NCBI GenBank assembly: GCA_018399865.1 | Contig: JAGYNL010000149.1 | Location: 1 to 10,670, forward strand | DNA from: Candidatus Bipolaricaulota bacterium | GTDB lineage: Bacteria; Bipolaricaulota; Bipolaricaulia; UBA7950; UBA9294 | DNA length: 10,670 bases | Reading direction: 5' to 3' | Part shown: positions 1 through 6,925 of the stretch, piece after piece | Layout of the letters: each line of letters starts with the position of its first letter | Position numbering within the stretch: the stretch's first letter is position 1 | The notes under the pieces: generated by a model | The model's input: only the letters and a program-made list of their open reading frames with translations | The model's database searches: none | What the model was told of the DNA's origin: nothing | Program-made: the position numbers and the translations under genes

Positions 1-1371
1 TGAAGCCAGCATCTCTTGCACTTGCTCACTAAGTCTTTCTAGAAGTGAATCCTCTTTCTGTCCGAAGTTTATTGTTTTTCTATCAATGAATGTGGGGGGC
101 ACATACACAGAGTGGCGAAAGTTCTTTGCTGTGTGAGGATGGGTTAGGTATATGGTGGGTCCCTCACCCTTTATGCTGGCTCGAGCTACGTCATCTACAA
201 CAGAGAGCGCCAGGTTCTCTTCGTTTACATCTAGTGGGCGCCACATGTGACGAGCCCGGGAAATCATCTCAGCGGTCAGAACCAAGAAGCGGGCATCATA
301 GAGGGATCCGTATGCCAGAAAACCAACATCATGTGCCAATGTAACACCTGACTGAAGCGCAAAGATGATTGACTGAAAAGCCTCTTCCCCAGCTTGTGCA
401 TCAACCGTATGTGCATCGGTGCAGCCTGCTCCCGCCCATGATGGGAGGTCGTAGAAACGTCCCATGTCAGCATAAGCTGCGCTTGATGTAGCGCACTCTG
501 GTGAACCATAACTAACTATTGCTGTCCGCATATCTGTGCCCCACGTGTTGGAACCAAATACGAAGCCCGCTCCTGCGTGCTTCATCTGTAAGAGGACCAA
601 TCCGGCCAGAGATTCAGCTATACCTTGTGCCATACCACCTTCCATGGTGATTGGGCCTCCTCCACCGAGATTGGAAGCTGCAACAGCCATTGTAGGTATA
701 CCTTTTTCGCCACAAAACCAGATACGGTCAACAATGTTTGCTTCGAACTTAAGCGGCGATTCAGGTTCTATGTAAGCGATGAAGAAGGGCTTGGATTTGA
801 AGTTCTCTTCTCCGCCTGCGACAAGAGTGGCCATTCGGTGTGGGATCTGGAGGTCACTTAAACAGGTCGAAGTTGCTACAATGGGCTTTGTGGAGTGTAT
901 TAGCATTTCTCTGAATACCGTGCCATATAATTTACTCGCCTCAACATCCTGAGGAAGCCCCATGGACATGACAAAATTGAAGGAGGGCAGTTGTTCCACT
1001 ATCCTTACATTGTCTATTACGTCCTGCAAAATCGCCCGTCGCATTTTGCCTGACTTATGGTCACGCACGTATAGGGAATCGGAGCCGGGCCCGAAGTAGG
1101 TGTTATTGATTGCCATGTCGAGTGCTCTTTTCCCAGTTTGATCATAGACTGGTATATTGGAGGGAGCTTTGGAAATAGCATCTTCTACCATACCTGTGGG
1201 CAGTAGCATCCTACCGTCTTTGTCCTCTGTGGCTTTTGCTCGTTTTAGAAGATCACGGGCTTCTGGATGAGGAAGATGGATCCCGGTGGTTGAGAGTATT
1301 CTTAAAGCGGCCTTGTGTAGTTGTTCAGCTTGGTTTTTGGTTAGGTATGTTGCCGGTGGAAAGTCTTTCAC
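1..1371 (-). CDS. MttB-family (trimethylamine/betaine) corrinoid methyltransferase, 3' end cut by window
   Basis: Family members move a methyl group from a methylated amine to the cobalt of a cognate corrinoid protein in the cytoplasm. The frame is open for all 457 codons from a GTG at 1371 to base 1, with no amber codon, so this is a non-pyrrolysine type as far as visible. Visible marks: N-terminal LHKAALRIL (residues 19-27), GGGGPITMEGG (236-246), GTDMRTAIVSYGSPE (278-292) and DAQAGEEAF (324-332), all in family order. Compared with the 483-residue paralogue at 5270-6721, only about 25 C-terminal residues should be missing. GTG is chosen because AGGAGG lies at 1376-1381, four bases upstream; the same frame has a stop about 20 codons further up and no ATG between. 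It lies downstream of the glutamine synthetase gene and a decayed MttB fragment on the same strand. The DMRT...YG.PE motif puts it nearer classical MttB/MtgB than its neighbour. Family is secure; substrate is unknown (glycine betaine or another quaternary amine is inference). Confidence 0.9.
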   Translation of the reverse strand, partial: MKDFPPATYLTKNQAEQLHKAALRILSTTGIHLPHPEARDLLKRAKATEDKDGRMLLPTGMVEDAISKAPSNIPVYDQTGKRALDMAINNTYFGPGSDSLYVRDHKSGKMRRAILQDVIDNVRIVEQLPSFNFVMSMGLPQDVEASKLYGTVFREMLIHSTKPIVATSTCLSDLQIPHRMATLVAGGEENFKSKPFFIAYIEPESPLKFEANIVDRIWFCGEKGIPTMAVAASNLGGGGPITMEGGMAQGIAESLAGLVLLQMKHAGAGFVFGSNTWGTDMRTAIVSYGSPECATSSAAYADMGRFYDLPSWAGAGCTDAHTVDAQAGEEAFQSIIFALQSGVTLAHDVGFLAYGSLYDARFLVLTAEMISRARHMWRPLDVNEENLALSVVDDVARASIKGEGPTIYLTHPHTAKNFRHSVYVPPTFIDRKTINFGQKEDSLLERLSEQVQEMLAS

Positions 1372-1822
1372 TTGTCCTCCTTTTGAAATATTGTGAGCAC
1401 GCCAGTCTAATCTTATGGCTTGGGCCTTTGTTATTTGTGTCAGGTATGCTGTATTCGGTTGCCATTCGGCAATCTATTTTATTACAATGAGCTATATAAT
1501 CGCTATCAACCCCTACCCCTTTGTTGAACCTTATTAGGAAAGCGGTTTCCTTTAGGTTACTTTCTGACCACTCTCTGTAATACTCTTTGAGCAGAGTGGA
1601 ATCCTTGGTCTCATTGCCGTTTAGAGGCTGCGCCACAGAATCACGAGGGATAATTGCACATCTATTTTTGCTAGCTTTGCAGCCACCATCGGATAAGTCC
1701 TTGCGGAAACGGTGAGTGTCAATTTGAACTCCAGCTTGTCCCAGCACTCTCAAGGCTGCTTGATGAATCTGGAAGTATTGCTTTTCAGAAAGAATCAGAT
1801 ACATACTGCCATTTACCTGCAT
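1325..1822 (-). pseudogene. Probable decayed MttB-family gene: N-terminal fragment only
   Basis: A 165-codon frame ending in TGA. Residues about 9-66 follow the N-terminal pattern of MttB proteins: a leucine-serine start, then IHQAALRVLGQAGVQID (compare LHKAALRIL in the downstream gene), a cysteine/lysine-rich turn, and AIIPRDSVAQPL, matching the family pattern of isoleucine-proline then an acidic helix. From about residue 67 on (GNETKDSTLL onward) similarity stops and the sequence looks like unselected coding. Family members need about 480 residues, so this cannot be a working methyltransferase. Other minus-strand frames meet stops soon after the junction, so a simple single frameshift does not restore it. 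The frame overlaps the next methyltransferase by 47 bases. The SD is poor: GGAG lies 13 bases before ATG. Alternatives: a small leader protein, or a start placed wrongly in an otherwise non-coding leader. Confidence 0.45.
1376..1381 (-). promoter_or_regulatory. Shine-Dalgarno site deciding the GTG start at 1371
   Basis: On the minus strand the sequence reads AAAGGAGGACAAGTG: a complete AGGAGG core four bases before GTG. It lies inside the end of the overlapping fragment frame (1325-1822), so ribosomes finishing that frame would pass over it. Translational coupling is possible but not shown. Confidence 0.7.
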
Positions 1823-1891
1823 GTCTTCCGATTTTCTCCTTCTTAGAAAGAAAAATTTCTATTGAGCTAATTATGTAATTGTCCCTACCGG

Positions 1892-1920
1892 ATTCTACAG
1901 ACCTAGTTCAAATTGTGCAA
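1892..1920 (-). promoter_or_regulatory. Candidate sigma70-type promoter for the fragment/MttB pair
   Basis: Minus strand, between the glutamine synthetase stop and the fragment start: TTGCAC (1915-1920), 17-base spacer, TAGAAT (1892-1897). The -10 matches consensus at five of six positions, the -35 only at TTG. I see no terminator after the glutamine synthetase stop, so readthrough from that gene is equally possible. Confidence 0.3.
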
Positions 1921-1988
1921 CAAGTTTGTCTTTCTGTCTTTGGATAATTTTCGGTCAGAAACGTAACGGAGATTGGTAGGAATATTAA

Positions 1989-3356
1989 TCATAAATCGTA
2001 ATACATTGAGAATTCGTATGGATGAGGTCGACGGCGCAATTGCTGTTCTTCTTGGCTTTTTGTCTCTATCCAATGCTGTATCTGATCCTCATCAAACACG
2101 TTGCCCTTGGTCAGGTAATCATGATCTTGTTGTAGAGCTTGTAGGGCCTCACCTAGGGTTGCTGGTGCTTGTTCAATCTTCTCTAACTGTTTGGCTGATA
2201 GTTGGTAGAGGTCCTGGCTGTATGGTCCAAAACCTAACTTGCTCGCGTTGAGGTTGCGCTTAATCCCATCTATTCCAGCCATTAACATACCAGCAAAGGC
2301 GAAGTATGGATTGCATGTAGCATCTACAGTACGGAGCTCTATTCTACGTTGTGCCGCTGTGGCATATCCTGGGATACGGATGGCGGCAGAACGGTTCCCT
2401 TCCCCAAAGGCTAATGAAACCGGTGCCTCGTAACCAGGCACAAGGCGGCAATAGGAGTTCGTTGAGGGGTTTGTCAATCCGAATAAGCTGCGGCCGTGTG
2501 TTAGAATCCCACCTACGTAACATAACCCAAGCTCAGACAATCCTCCGTCTTGCTCGAATAAACTCATTCCTTTGCTTGCTAAGTATTGGTGAACATGCAT
2601 GCCGTTACCATTATGGCCGAATATCGGCTTTGGCAGGAAAGTAGCGCTTAGCTCATGCTCTGATGAAACGTTACGTACAAGGTTCTTGACTATCAGGGTA
2701 GCGTCGGCCATCTTCAAGGCTCTATCGAATCCTAGCTCAATCTCCACTTGGCCCAGAGGGCCGACTTCATGGTGATGGTACTTGACAGGAATATCTTTTT
2801 TCTCCAGTTGTCGGCAGATGTCGTTACGAAGGGCGAATAGCTGATCCTCGGGGGGGGAAATATGATAGTAAGATAGCTCTGCGTTCCTGTTCAAGGGGGT
2901 AAGCGTGTAGTAGGATTCAACATCTCCACTGCTGTATTCCGACTGAGCAAATACATAGAATTCGAATTCTGGGCTCATCATTGCAGATTCTGAAATACCC
3001 TCAGAGGTGAGGTATTGCTCAGCTTTCCTCATAACTCTTCGAGGATCTCCACTAAAGGGGCCTTTACCACCTGCTAGATAGATATCGCCAATGATCGATA
3101 GGACCTTCTCATTGTTATAGCAATCAACCCCAGCTGTATCGAGGTCAGGATTAAGTAGCATATCACTGCCTTCTACGCTTGCATAGCCAAAGTTTGAGCC
3201 GTCAAAAGCAACCCCATTTTCAAGCAGTTGAGGTAAGAAACGACTAGCTGGTATCGTAATATGCCTCCACCGTCCAATCATATCGACAATCTTGAAATCG
3301 ATAAATTCTATTCTCTCCTGAGCTATGAGTTTCTTCAGTGACTCGTATGTGACCAT
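1989..3356 (-). CDS. Type I glutamine synthetase-family enzyme
   Basis: The family joins ammonia or an amine to glutamate using ATP, in a cytoplasmic dodecamer. The 455-residue length fits type I (about 440-470). The N-terminal beta-grasp domain carries FDGS (51-54) and SDMLLNP (64-70). Catalytic signatures: PEFEFY (E130, E132, metal sites), HHHEVGPLGQVEIEL (E197, E205), GNGMHVHQ (H254), NPSTNSYCRLVPGYEAP (R304, E310), NRSAAIRIP (R322, R327) and RRIELRTVD (E340, R342). All the expected metal, ATP and glutamate residues are present. Odd: the motif usually read as NSYKRLVPG has cysteine (303) for lysine, and the usual HHEVA(T)xGQ is HHEVGPLGQ, so this is a divergent member. The ATG at 3356 is preferred over one nine codons upstream because of its SD (separate entry). 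It sits in an amine-methyltransferase locus. Ordinary GlnA, gamma-glutamylmethylamide synthetase or another gamma-glutamyl amine ligase are all possible; the sequence does not decide. Confidence 0.88.
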   Translation of the reverse strand: MVTYESLKKLIAQERIEFIDFKIVDMIGRWRHITIPASRFLPQLLENGVAFDGSNFGYASVEGSDMLLNPDLDTAGVDCYNNEKVLSIIGDIYLAGGKGPFSGDPRRVMRKAEQYLTSEGISESAMMSPEFEFYVFAQSEYSSGDVESYYTLTPLNRNAELSYYHISPPEDQLFALRNDICRQLEKKDIPVKYHHHEVGPLGQVEIELGFDRALKMADATLIVKNLVRNVSSEHELSATFLPKPIFGHNGNGMHVHQYLASKGMSLFEQDGGLSELGLCYVGGILTHGRSLFGLTNPSTNSYCRLVPGYEAPVSLAFGEGNRSAAIRIPGYATAAQRRIELRTVDATCNPYFAFAGMLMAGIDGIKRNLNASKLGFGPYSQDLYQLSAKQLEKIEQAPATLGEALQALQQDHDYLTKGNVFDEDQIQHWIETKSQEEQQLRRRPHPYEFSMYYDL

Positions 3357-3362
3357 TCTTTG

Positions 3363-3369
3363 CCTCCTT
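3363..3369 (-). promoter_or_regulatory. Shine-Dalgarno site fixing the glutamine synthetase start at 3356
   Basis: AAGGAGG lies six bases before ATG 3356. The longer in-frame ATG at 3383 would put this SD inside the coding region and adds only nine basic residues (ADGLRRQR...) not typical of the family, so the shorter start is preferred. Confidence 0.75.
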
Positions 3370-3399
3370 AATCCGTCAGCCAAAATCTAATGTTGCTTA

Positions 3400-3504
3400 C
3401 AAACGTTGTTTGCTACCGTAGCTTCCGAGTCTCGCGTAACTAGTAGCTAACTTCAACGAATCGCCTTTTCAGCAGGATCTACCAGGCCAGTTTCGGTTGG
3501 CCTG
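3400..3504 (-). promoter_or_regulatory. Structured leader of the glutamine synthetase gene (inverted repeats)
   Basis: Three inverted repeats lie in the untranslated leader: CAAAC/GTTTG around a GTT centre (3400-3412), GCTAC/GTAGC around a single C (3412-3422), and a perfect 7-bp stem CAGGCCA/TGGCCTG with an 8-base loop (3483-3504). None is followed by a T-run in the minus direction, so they do not form an obvious terminator. They could be operators (the first two are adjacent and nearly palindromic in DNA) or RNA structure. I could not match the region to a known riboswitch. Confidence 0.35.
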
Positions 3505-3574
3505 TGCGTTCTAAATTTCTTTTCTTGAGCAGCTCTTATGTTTGGAAACAAAAGTTTCATTATGGCATATTATT

Positions 3575-3715
3575 GTAGCGTTTCTTGCGAAAGATACCTT
3601 GTATCAGAACAAATGTCAAGCCTCTATCATGTGTAGAAACTTGTGTAGGACTTTCGAAAATTCCCCGGGATGCTTTGTTTGTTTAGCTTGTTGCTTTAAG
3701 CGTAGCGTTTTTTGC
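3575..3715. repeat. 14-bp near-identical direct repeat, possible regulator sites
   Basis: GTAGCGTTTCTTGC at 3575-3588 and GTAGCGTTTTTTGC at 3702-3715 differ at one base and are 127 bases apart. The left copy lies at the predicted start of the glutamine synthetase transcript, just after its -10, where a repressor site would be expected. Chance is not excluded. Confidence 0.3.
3591..3619 (-). promoter_or_regulatory. Candidate promoter of the glutamine synthetase gene
   Basis: Minus strand: perfect TTGACA (3614-3619), 17-base spacer, TATCTT (3591-3596, four of six consensus positions). Transcription would start near 3584 and give a leader of about 225 bases, containing the inverted repeats annotated separately. 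Confidence 0.45.
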
Positions 3716-4060
3716 TATTGACCAAATGGAAATTTTAAACTTGGGATGTTGATGTCGGATGAGCCTTGTAAAAGGGTATTGTATTTTGGGGTTGTGGAAA
3801 ATGCATCGAATTCGCAATTTGGTGATTAGGTTTAGACAAGGCTTCATACCAGTATTCCTATGTCAAGGATTTCCTGGTTGATTCTAGTGCAGACGGGTAT
3901 TGTGACCTACTGAACAAGGGCTTAATTGCTCAGCCAACATACATATTAACGTATACTGATGCGCAGCTTATCTGCGGTGAGCAAACCTGCCTTATTAAGG
4001 GTTTCTGCCAGGTTGAACACGGGAAATAATTGTCTGCAAAACAGAAGATGACAGGCGAAA

Positions 4061-4069
4061 TGATATAAG
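4061..4069 (+). promoter_or_regulatory. Extended -10 promoter candidate for the RpiR-type regulator
   Basis: TGATATAAG fits the extended -10 form TGNTATAAT with one mismatch; no good -35 lies upstream, which extended -10 promoters do not require. Start of transcription near 4076 gives a leader of about 43 bases. A small inverted repeat, TCTG-CAAAA-CAGA (4033-4045), lies just upstream and could be an autoregulatory site. Confidence 0.4.
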
Positions 4070-4118
4070 AAAAGTGGCATGCCTTGGCAAATTGGCTATT
4101 GAGATGTAGAATTGCGTT

Positions 4119-4985
4119 ATGACAGCAAGAGAGAAAGATGTACTGGCATTGATTAAATCTACACCTCTTTCAGGCAAGAAAAAGCAAGTTGCAAAGTATA
4201 TTGTAGATAACCATGTTGAGGTGGCTTTTCTTACCGCGGCAGAGCTTGCCCGTCGGTCTGCTGTTAGTGAGCCAACAGTAATCAGGCTTGCACTTGCTCT
4301 TGGCTACTCAGGCTTCCCGGAAATGCGGATTGCCTTACAGGATAAAGTGCAGAGCAAGTTGACCACTTTAAGTCGCCTTCAAAAAGGCAGTAGGCAAGCT
4401 CAGGCAAGCACAAATCCAGCTGTTAAATCCCTCATTACAGATATGAAGAACCTAGAAAACACATTACACGATCTGGATGTGCGAACATTGAACCGGGTTG
4501 TAAAGCGGATTGTACAAGCTGATAAGGTAATCATTGTTGGATACAAAATGTCGAGTTGTCTTGCGGAATTCTTGCAGATGGCTCTGAAGAAATCTGTTGA
4601 CAATACAGTTGCAGTGACAATGAGTACAGGGCAGTTTCAAGAGGAATTGGTCTTTGCAACTGAAAGCTCGCTAGTAATTGCTATCTCCTTCCCTCGCTAT
4701 ACCGCCGCTATAGTTAGAGACTTTGCAATGGCGAAAAAAAATGGAATAAGAACCGTTGCCATCACTGACTCAGAGCTTTCTCCCTTAGTTGACTACGCTA
4801 ATGATTACCTATTAGCTCGTTGTGATTTTGTTTCGTATATTGACTCGTTTGCTGCAGCAGTATCATTGCTATACGCTATCTCAACAGCAGTTAGCATCAA
4901 GACAGAGGCTACAACAGTTACTCGTCTAGAAAAACTGGAAGATATGTGGAAAGGTAACGAACTATTCTTCCAGGATTCTTCTTGA
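4119..4985 (+). CDS. RpiR/MurR-family transcriptional regulator (HTH + SIS)
   Basis: A cytoplasmic DNA-binding regulator of 288 residues, the normal length for the family. Residues 1-77 form the RpiR helix-turn-helix domain: KKKQVAKYIVDN (20-31), then LTAAELARRSAVSEPTVIRL (38-57) and the typical LGYSGFPEMR (61-70). Residues about 120-255 form the SIS (sugar isomerase) fold, seen in KVIIVGYKMSS (136-146), VIAISFPRYTAAIVRDFA (186-203) and TVAITDSELSPLVDYAND (212-229). The SIS loop, often GxGxS in the family, reads GYKMSS here, so the ligand site may differ. The start has only a weak SD (GAG about 12 bases upstream) but a TAG at 4107 in the same frame rules out a longer form. It is the only plus-strand gene, divergent from glutamine synthetase and convergent with the 5270-6721 methyltransferase. 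Most characterised family members sense phosphosugars; control of amine genes here is inferred from position. Confidence 0.88.
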   Translation: MTAREKDVLALIKSTPLSGKKKQVAKYIVDNHVEVAFLTAAELARRSAVSEPTVIRLALALGYSGFPEMRIALQDKVQSKLTTLSRLQKGSRQAQASTNPAVKSLITDMKNLENTLHDLDVRTLNRVVKRIVQADKVIIVGYKMSSCLAEFLQMALKKSVDNTVAVTMSTGQFQEELVFATESSLVIAISFPRYTAAIVRDFAMAKKNGIRTVAITDSELSPLVDYANDYLLARCDFVSYIDSFAAAVSLLYAISTAVSIKTEATTVTRLEKLEDMWKGNELFFQDSS

Positions 4986-5269
4986 GTGATTTCTATATAG
5001 GCTAGTATATACACCATTGCTGATAGCTTTGCCCCGTCACCAGAAGAACTGGGTGCGCTTTTGACCTGGTCCTTAGGCTAATCGTTGTTTGGCGTCTAGT
5101 CTGATCATAAATGCGGTAGGGATCTATGGACTATTGCATTGAGCCTAGAGATGCATCTAAAGAGAATATCTATGAATTGGTAGCTGATTGTGAACAAGAG
5201 AGATCCCAGATGTATAACCACAACAGATCGCTAAGAGGTTTTGCTGTTATGAAGCTTTTCAAGAATCTT

Positions 5270-6721
5270 TTACGGCAAGGGAAGCCGTATATCAAAACGA
5301 CGGCGAATCTTACGATCAACATCCTGGGGAATTAGCGGGGTGCGCTCTTTGGCTAAGATCTCGCGGGCAATCTGTCGAGCCCCTTCCCGTACGTCCTCTG
5401 CGTCTCCGTTTCTAGCCTGCATATGCTTTCTAGTTAGCCTAGTGGGAACATAAAATTCATCACTGCGAGCATACTTGACTGTGTGTTTCTGGGTGAGAAA
5501 GCTCCCCCCTGGTCCAACTTCCCTAATGATGTCTAGAGCTAATGTATCAGCATTTACCTTGATGCCTTGAAGAACCCGCATAGCCATGCCATTGATGTCG
5601 TCATCGATAACAAACTGCTCATATGCGACGGTCATTAACGAATCAAGGATACCAGCAGCGTGATGGATGTAGTCACCACCCGATAATGATACTTGAAGGA
5701 TGTTCTGCGCTTTTTCGTAGCCTGCTTGAATGTCGGGGAGCTTCGCATCAGCTGCGCCAGCGTCTGCATAGATAGGAACGTTTATATGTTTGGCAAGCAA
5801 AACAGCAGCAGCGTTCAGCATCCCCGCTTCCACTGCTCCCCCTAAGAAACCCATATTCCACATGTCAGCAATACCTGGTACGATGCCGTATAGAACTCGT
5901 GCTCCCGGGAGGATCATCTGTGAGAGGGCTATGATGAACAGTTGTTCGGCGTGAGCAAGGCTTAGCAAGCCAGCCAAGGTAGCAGGAGCTGACAATCCGG
6001 TTACAGGGGCGCAGGATAGTGCAATGGGCATCCCGTTTTTAATTGCTTCCTCAGCTATCCTGGTCGAGTGAGGATCAAGCTCAAGAGGGCTGTTAATACA
6101 GGATGCAACAAAGGAGATGAATGGCCGCATTCTTAAGACCTCTTTACTGCCAGCTATCATGCCAGCCATGGTTATTACATCCTTAACAGCTTGGGGGTTA
6201 GTAGCGGACTCTTGGATGTTCTTTGTTGTCCCCGACAGTGCAGCATAGAAGCTATTAATGGTGCTAATTTCTGTGGGGATATCATTGCAGACCACTGGGC
6301 ATTGGTAAAAATGGACATTGGCTAGATGTTCTACGAGCCAAGCAAGATCATATTGATCGTGCAGAGCGGAGGGACGCAGTTGTTCTGATTCCAGATCTAT
6401 GACTCTTACACTGGCGCCTCCAGTTCCAAGATGAACGTGCTTATCGCCAACCCACATATCTTTATCGCGCGTTCTTCCGGCCATCAGGAATTGAGAGGGA
6501 GCAAGTGATACCAGATCACCTACAAGGGAGGCGGGTAGACGAACTACTTGGCTGCTTCGATCCACCGAGGCGCCGACACGCCGAAATAGGTTTAAGTAGC
6601 GCTCGTCCTTGACCGATATACCAATTTCCTCAAGGATCTGCAGGGAGGTTGAGTGAATCTTCTCAATGTTTTTTGTGCTGATGAGGTGTAACTTCCGTCC
6701 TTGCAAGCCTTTTGGCGGCAT
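5270..6721 (-). CDS. MttB-family corrinoid methyltransferase, complete, divergent core motif
   Basis: A 483-residue protein of family length with TAA stop and no internal amber codon, so it lacks pyrrolysine. Family order is clear: IHSTSLQILEEIGISV (22-37), VRLPASLV (60-67), LGTGGASVRVIDLE (98-111), SLSGGDYIHHAAGILDS (345-361) and PDIQAGYEKAQ (329-339), the last aligning with VDAQAGEEAFQ of the 1-1371 paralogue. Where that paralogue has DMRTAIVSYGSPE this one has ADMWNMGFLGGAVE (285-298), so the barrel core differs and the substrate is probably not the same. ATG 6721 is preceded by GGGAG (6727-6731) five bases upstream. A strong promoter lies at 6797-6825, so it can be transcribed without the dehydrogenase upstream. 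A corrinoid acceptor protein is required in this chemistry but none is encoded in the window. Family secure; substrate unknown. Confidence 0.92.
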   Translation of the reverse strand: MPPKGLQGRKLHLISTKNIEKIHSTSLQILEEIGISVKDERYLNLFRRVGASVDRSSQVVRLPASLVGDLVSLAPSQFLMAGRTRDKDMWVGDKHVHLGTGGASVRVIDLESEQLRPSALHDQYDLAWLVEHLANVHFYQCPVVCNDIPTEISTINSFYAALSGTTKNIQESATNPQAVKDVITMAGMIAGSKEVLRMRPFISFVASCINSPLELDPHSTRIAEEAIKNGMPIALSCAPVTGLSAPATLAGLLSLAHAEQLFIIALSQMILPGARVLYGIVPGIADMWNMGFLGGAVEAGMLNAAAVLLAKHINVPIYADAGAADAKLPDIQAGYEKAQNILQVSLSGGDYIHHAAGILDSLMTVAYEQFVIDDDINGMAMRVLQGIKVNADTLALDIIREVGPGGSFLTQKHTVKYARSDEFYVPTRLTRKHMQARNGDAEDVREGARQIAREILAKERTPLIPQDVDRKIRRRFDIRLPLP

Positions 6722-6796
6722 TCACTCTCCCTCTTCAGTGCAGGATCAATCACGCTTTCCGCACCACTTGCCATTATCAGTCTGCAAGCGATCAGG

Positions 6797-6825
6797 ATTA
6801 TAGAGGCAGCATGCCGTGTTCACAA
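6797..6825 (-). promoter_or_regulatory. Strong sigma70-type promoter for the 5270-6721 methyltransferase
   Basis: Minus strand: TTGTGA (6820-6825, four of six), 17-base spacer, perfect TATAAT (6797-6802). The start near 6790 gives a leader of about 70 bases to ATG 6721. It lies in the 204-base gap after the dehydrogenase gene and is the best promoter match in the window. Confidence 0.6.
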
Positions 6826-6925
6826 GGCTTGTTTCGGAAATATTAAAGACAGTTATCACCTAATTAGGATTGTAATAAGTCCCATTTTTGAGCAGGAAAG
6901 GCGGCCAATATCCTTATCAATTGTA

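Larger units (their letters stand above)
3370..4118. other. Long divergent intergenic region between glutamine synthetase and regulator genes
   Basis: About 750 bases separate the two divergent starts. It holds the leader hairpins, promoter candidates for both directions and the 14-bp repeat pair. A plus-strand stretch at 3826-4029 is open for 67 codons to a TAA but has no ATG, GTG or TTG. Its translation (for example GEQTCLIKGFCQVEHGK at the end) is rather protein-like but matches no family I recognise, so it may be a gene remnant. The rest shows nothing identifiable. Confidence 0.5.

Noticed and set aside
2239..2644. Plus-strand open frames opposite the glutamine synthetase gene
   Set aside because: Antisense shadows of a gene with intact catalytic motifs; no SD or family resemblance.
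3483..3504. 7-bp stem CAGGCCA/TGGCCTG as a terminator
   Set aside because: No T-run follows in either direction; kept only as a leader hairpin.
3370..3590. Known riboswitch (glycine, cobalamin, SAM) in the glutamine synthetase leader
   Set aside because: I looked for their conserved core motifs by eye and did not find them.
5038..5063. Possible terminator after the RpiR gene (CACCAG / CTGGGTG then CTTTT)
   Set aside because: The stem needs a bulge and the T-run is only four bases; too weak to call. No good terminator is visible for either convergent gene in 4986-5269.
5126..5335. Plus-strand frame of 69 codons between the regulator and the complete methyltransferase
   Set aside because: Weak SD, no recognisable domain, and its last 66 bases run antisense through the methyltransferase 3' end. 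Kept out of the annotation, although the first 48 codons lie in otherwise empty sequence.
1..6721. Pyrrolysine (in-frame amber) in the MttB-family genes
   Set aside because: Both methyltransferase frames are uninterrupted; the fragment ends in TGA, the complete gene in TAA, so there is no sign of amber readthrough.
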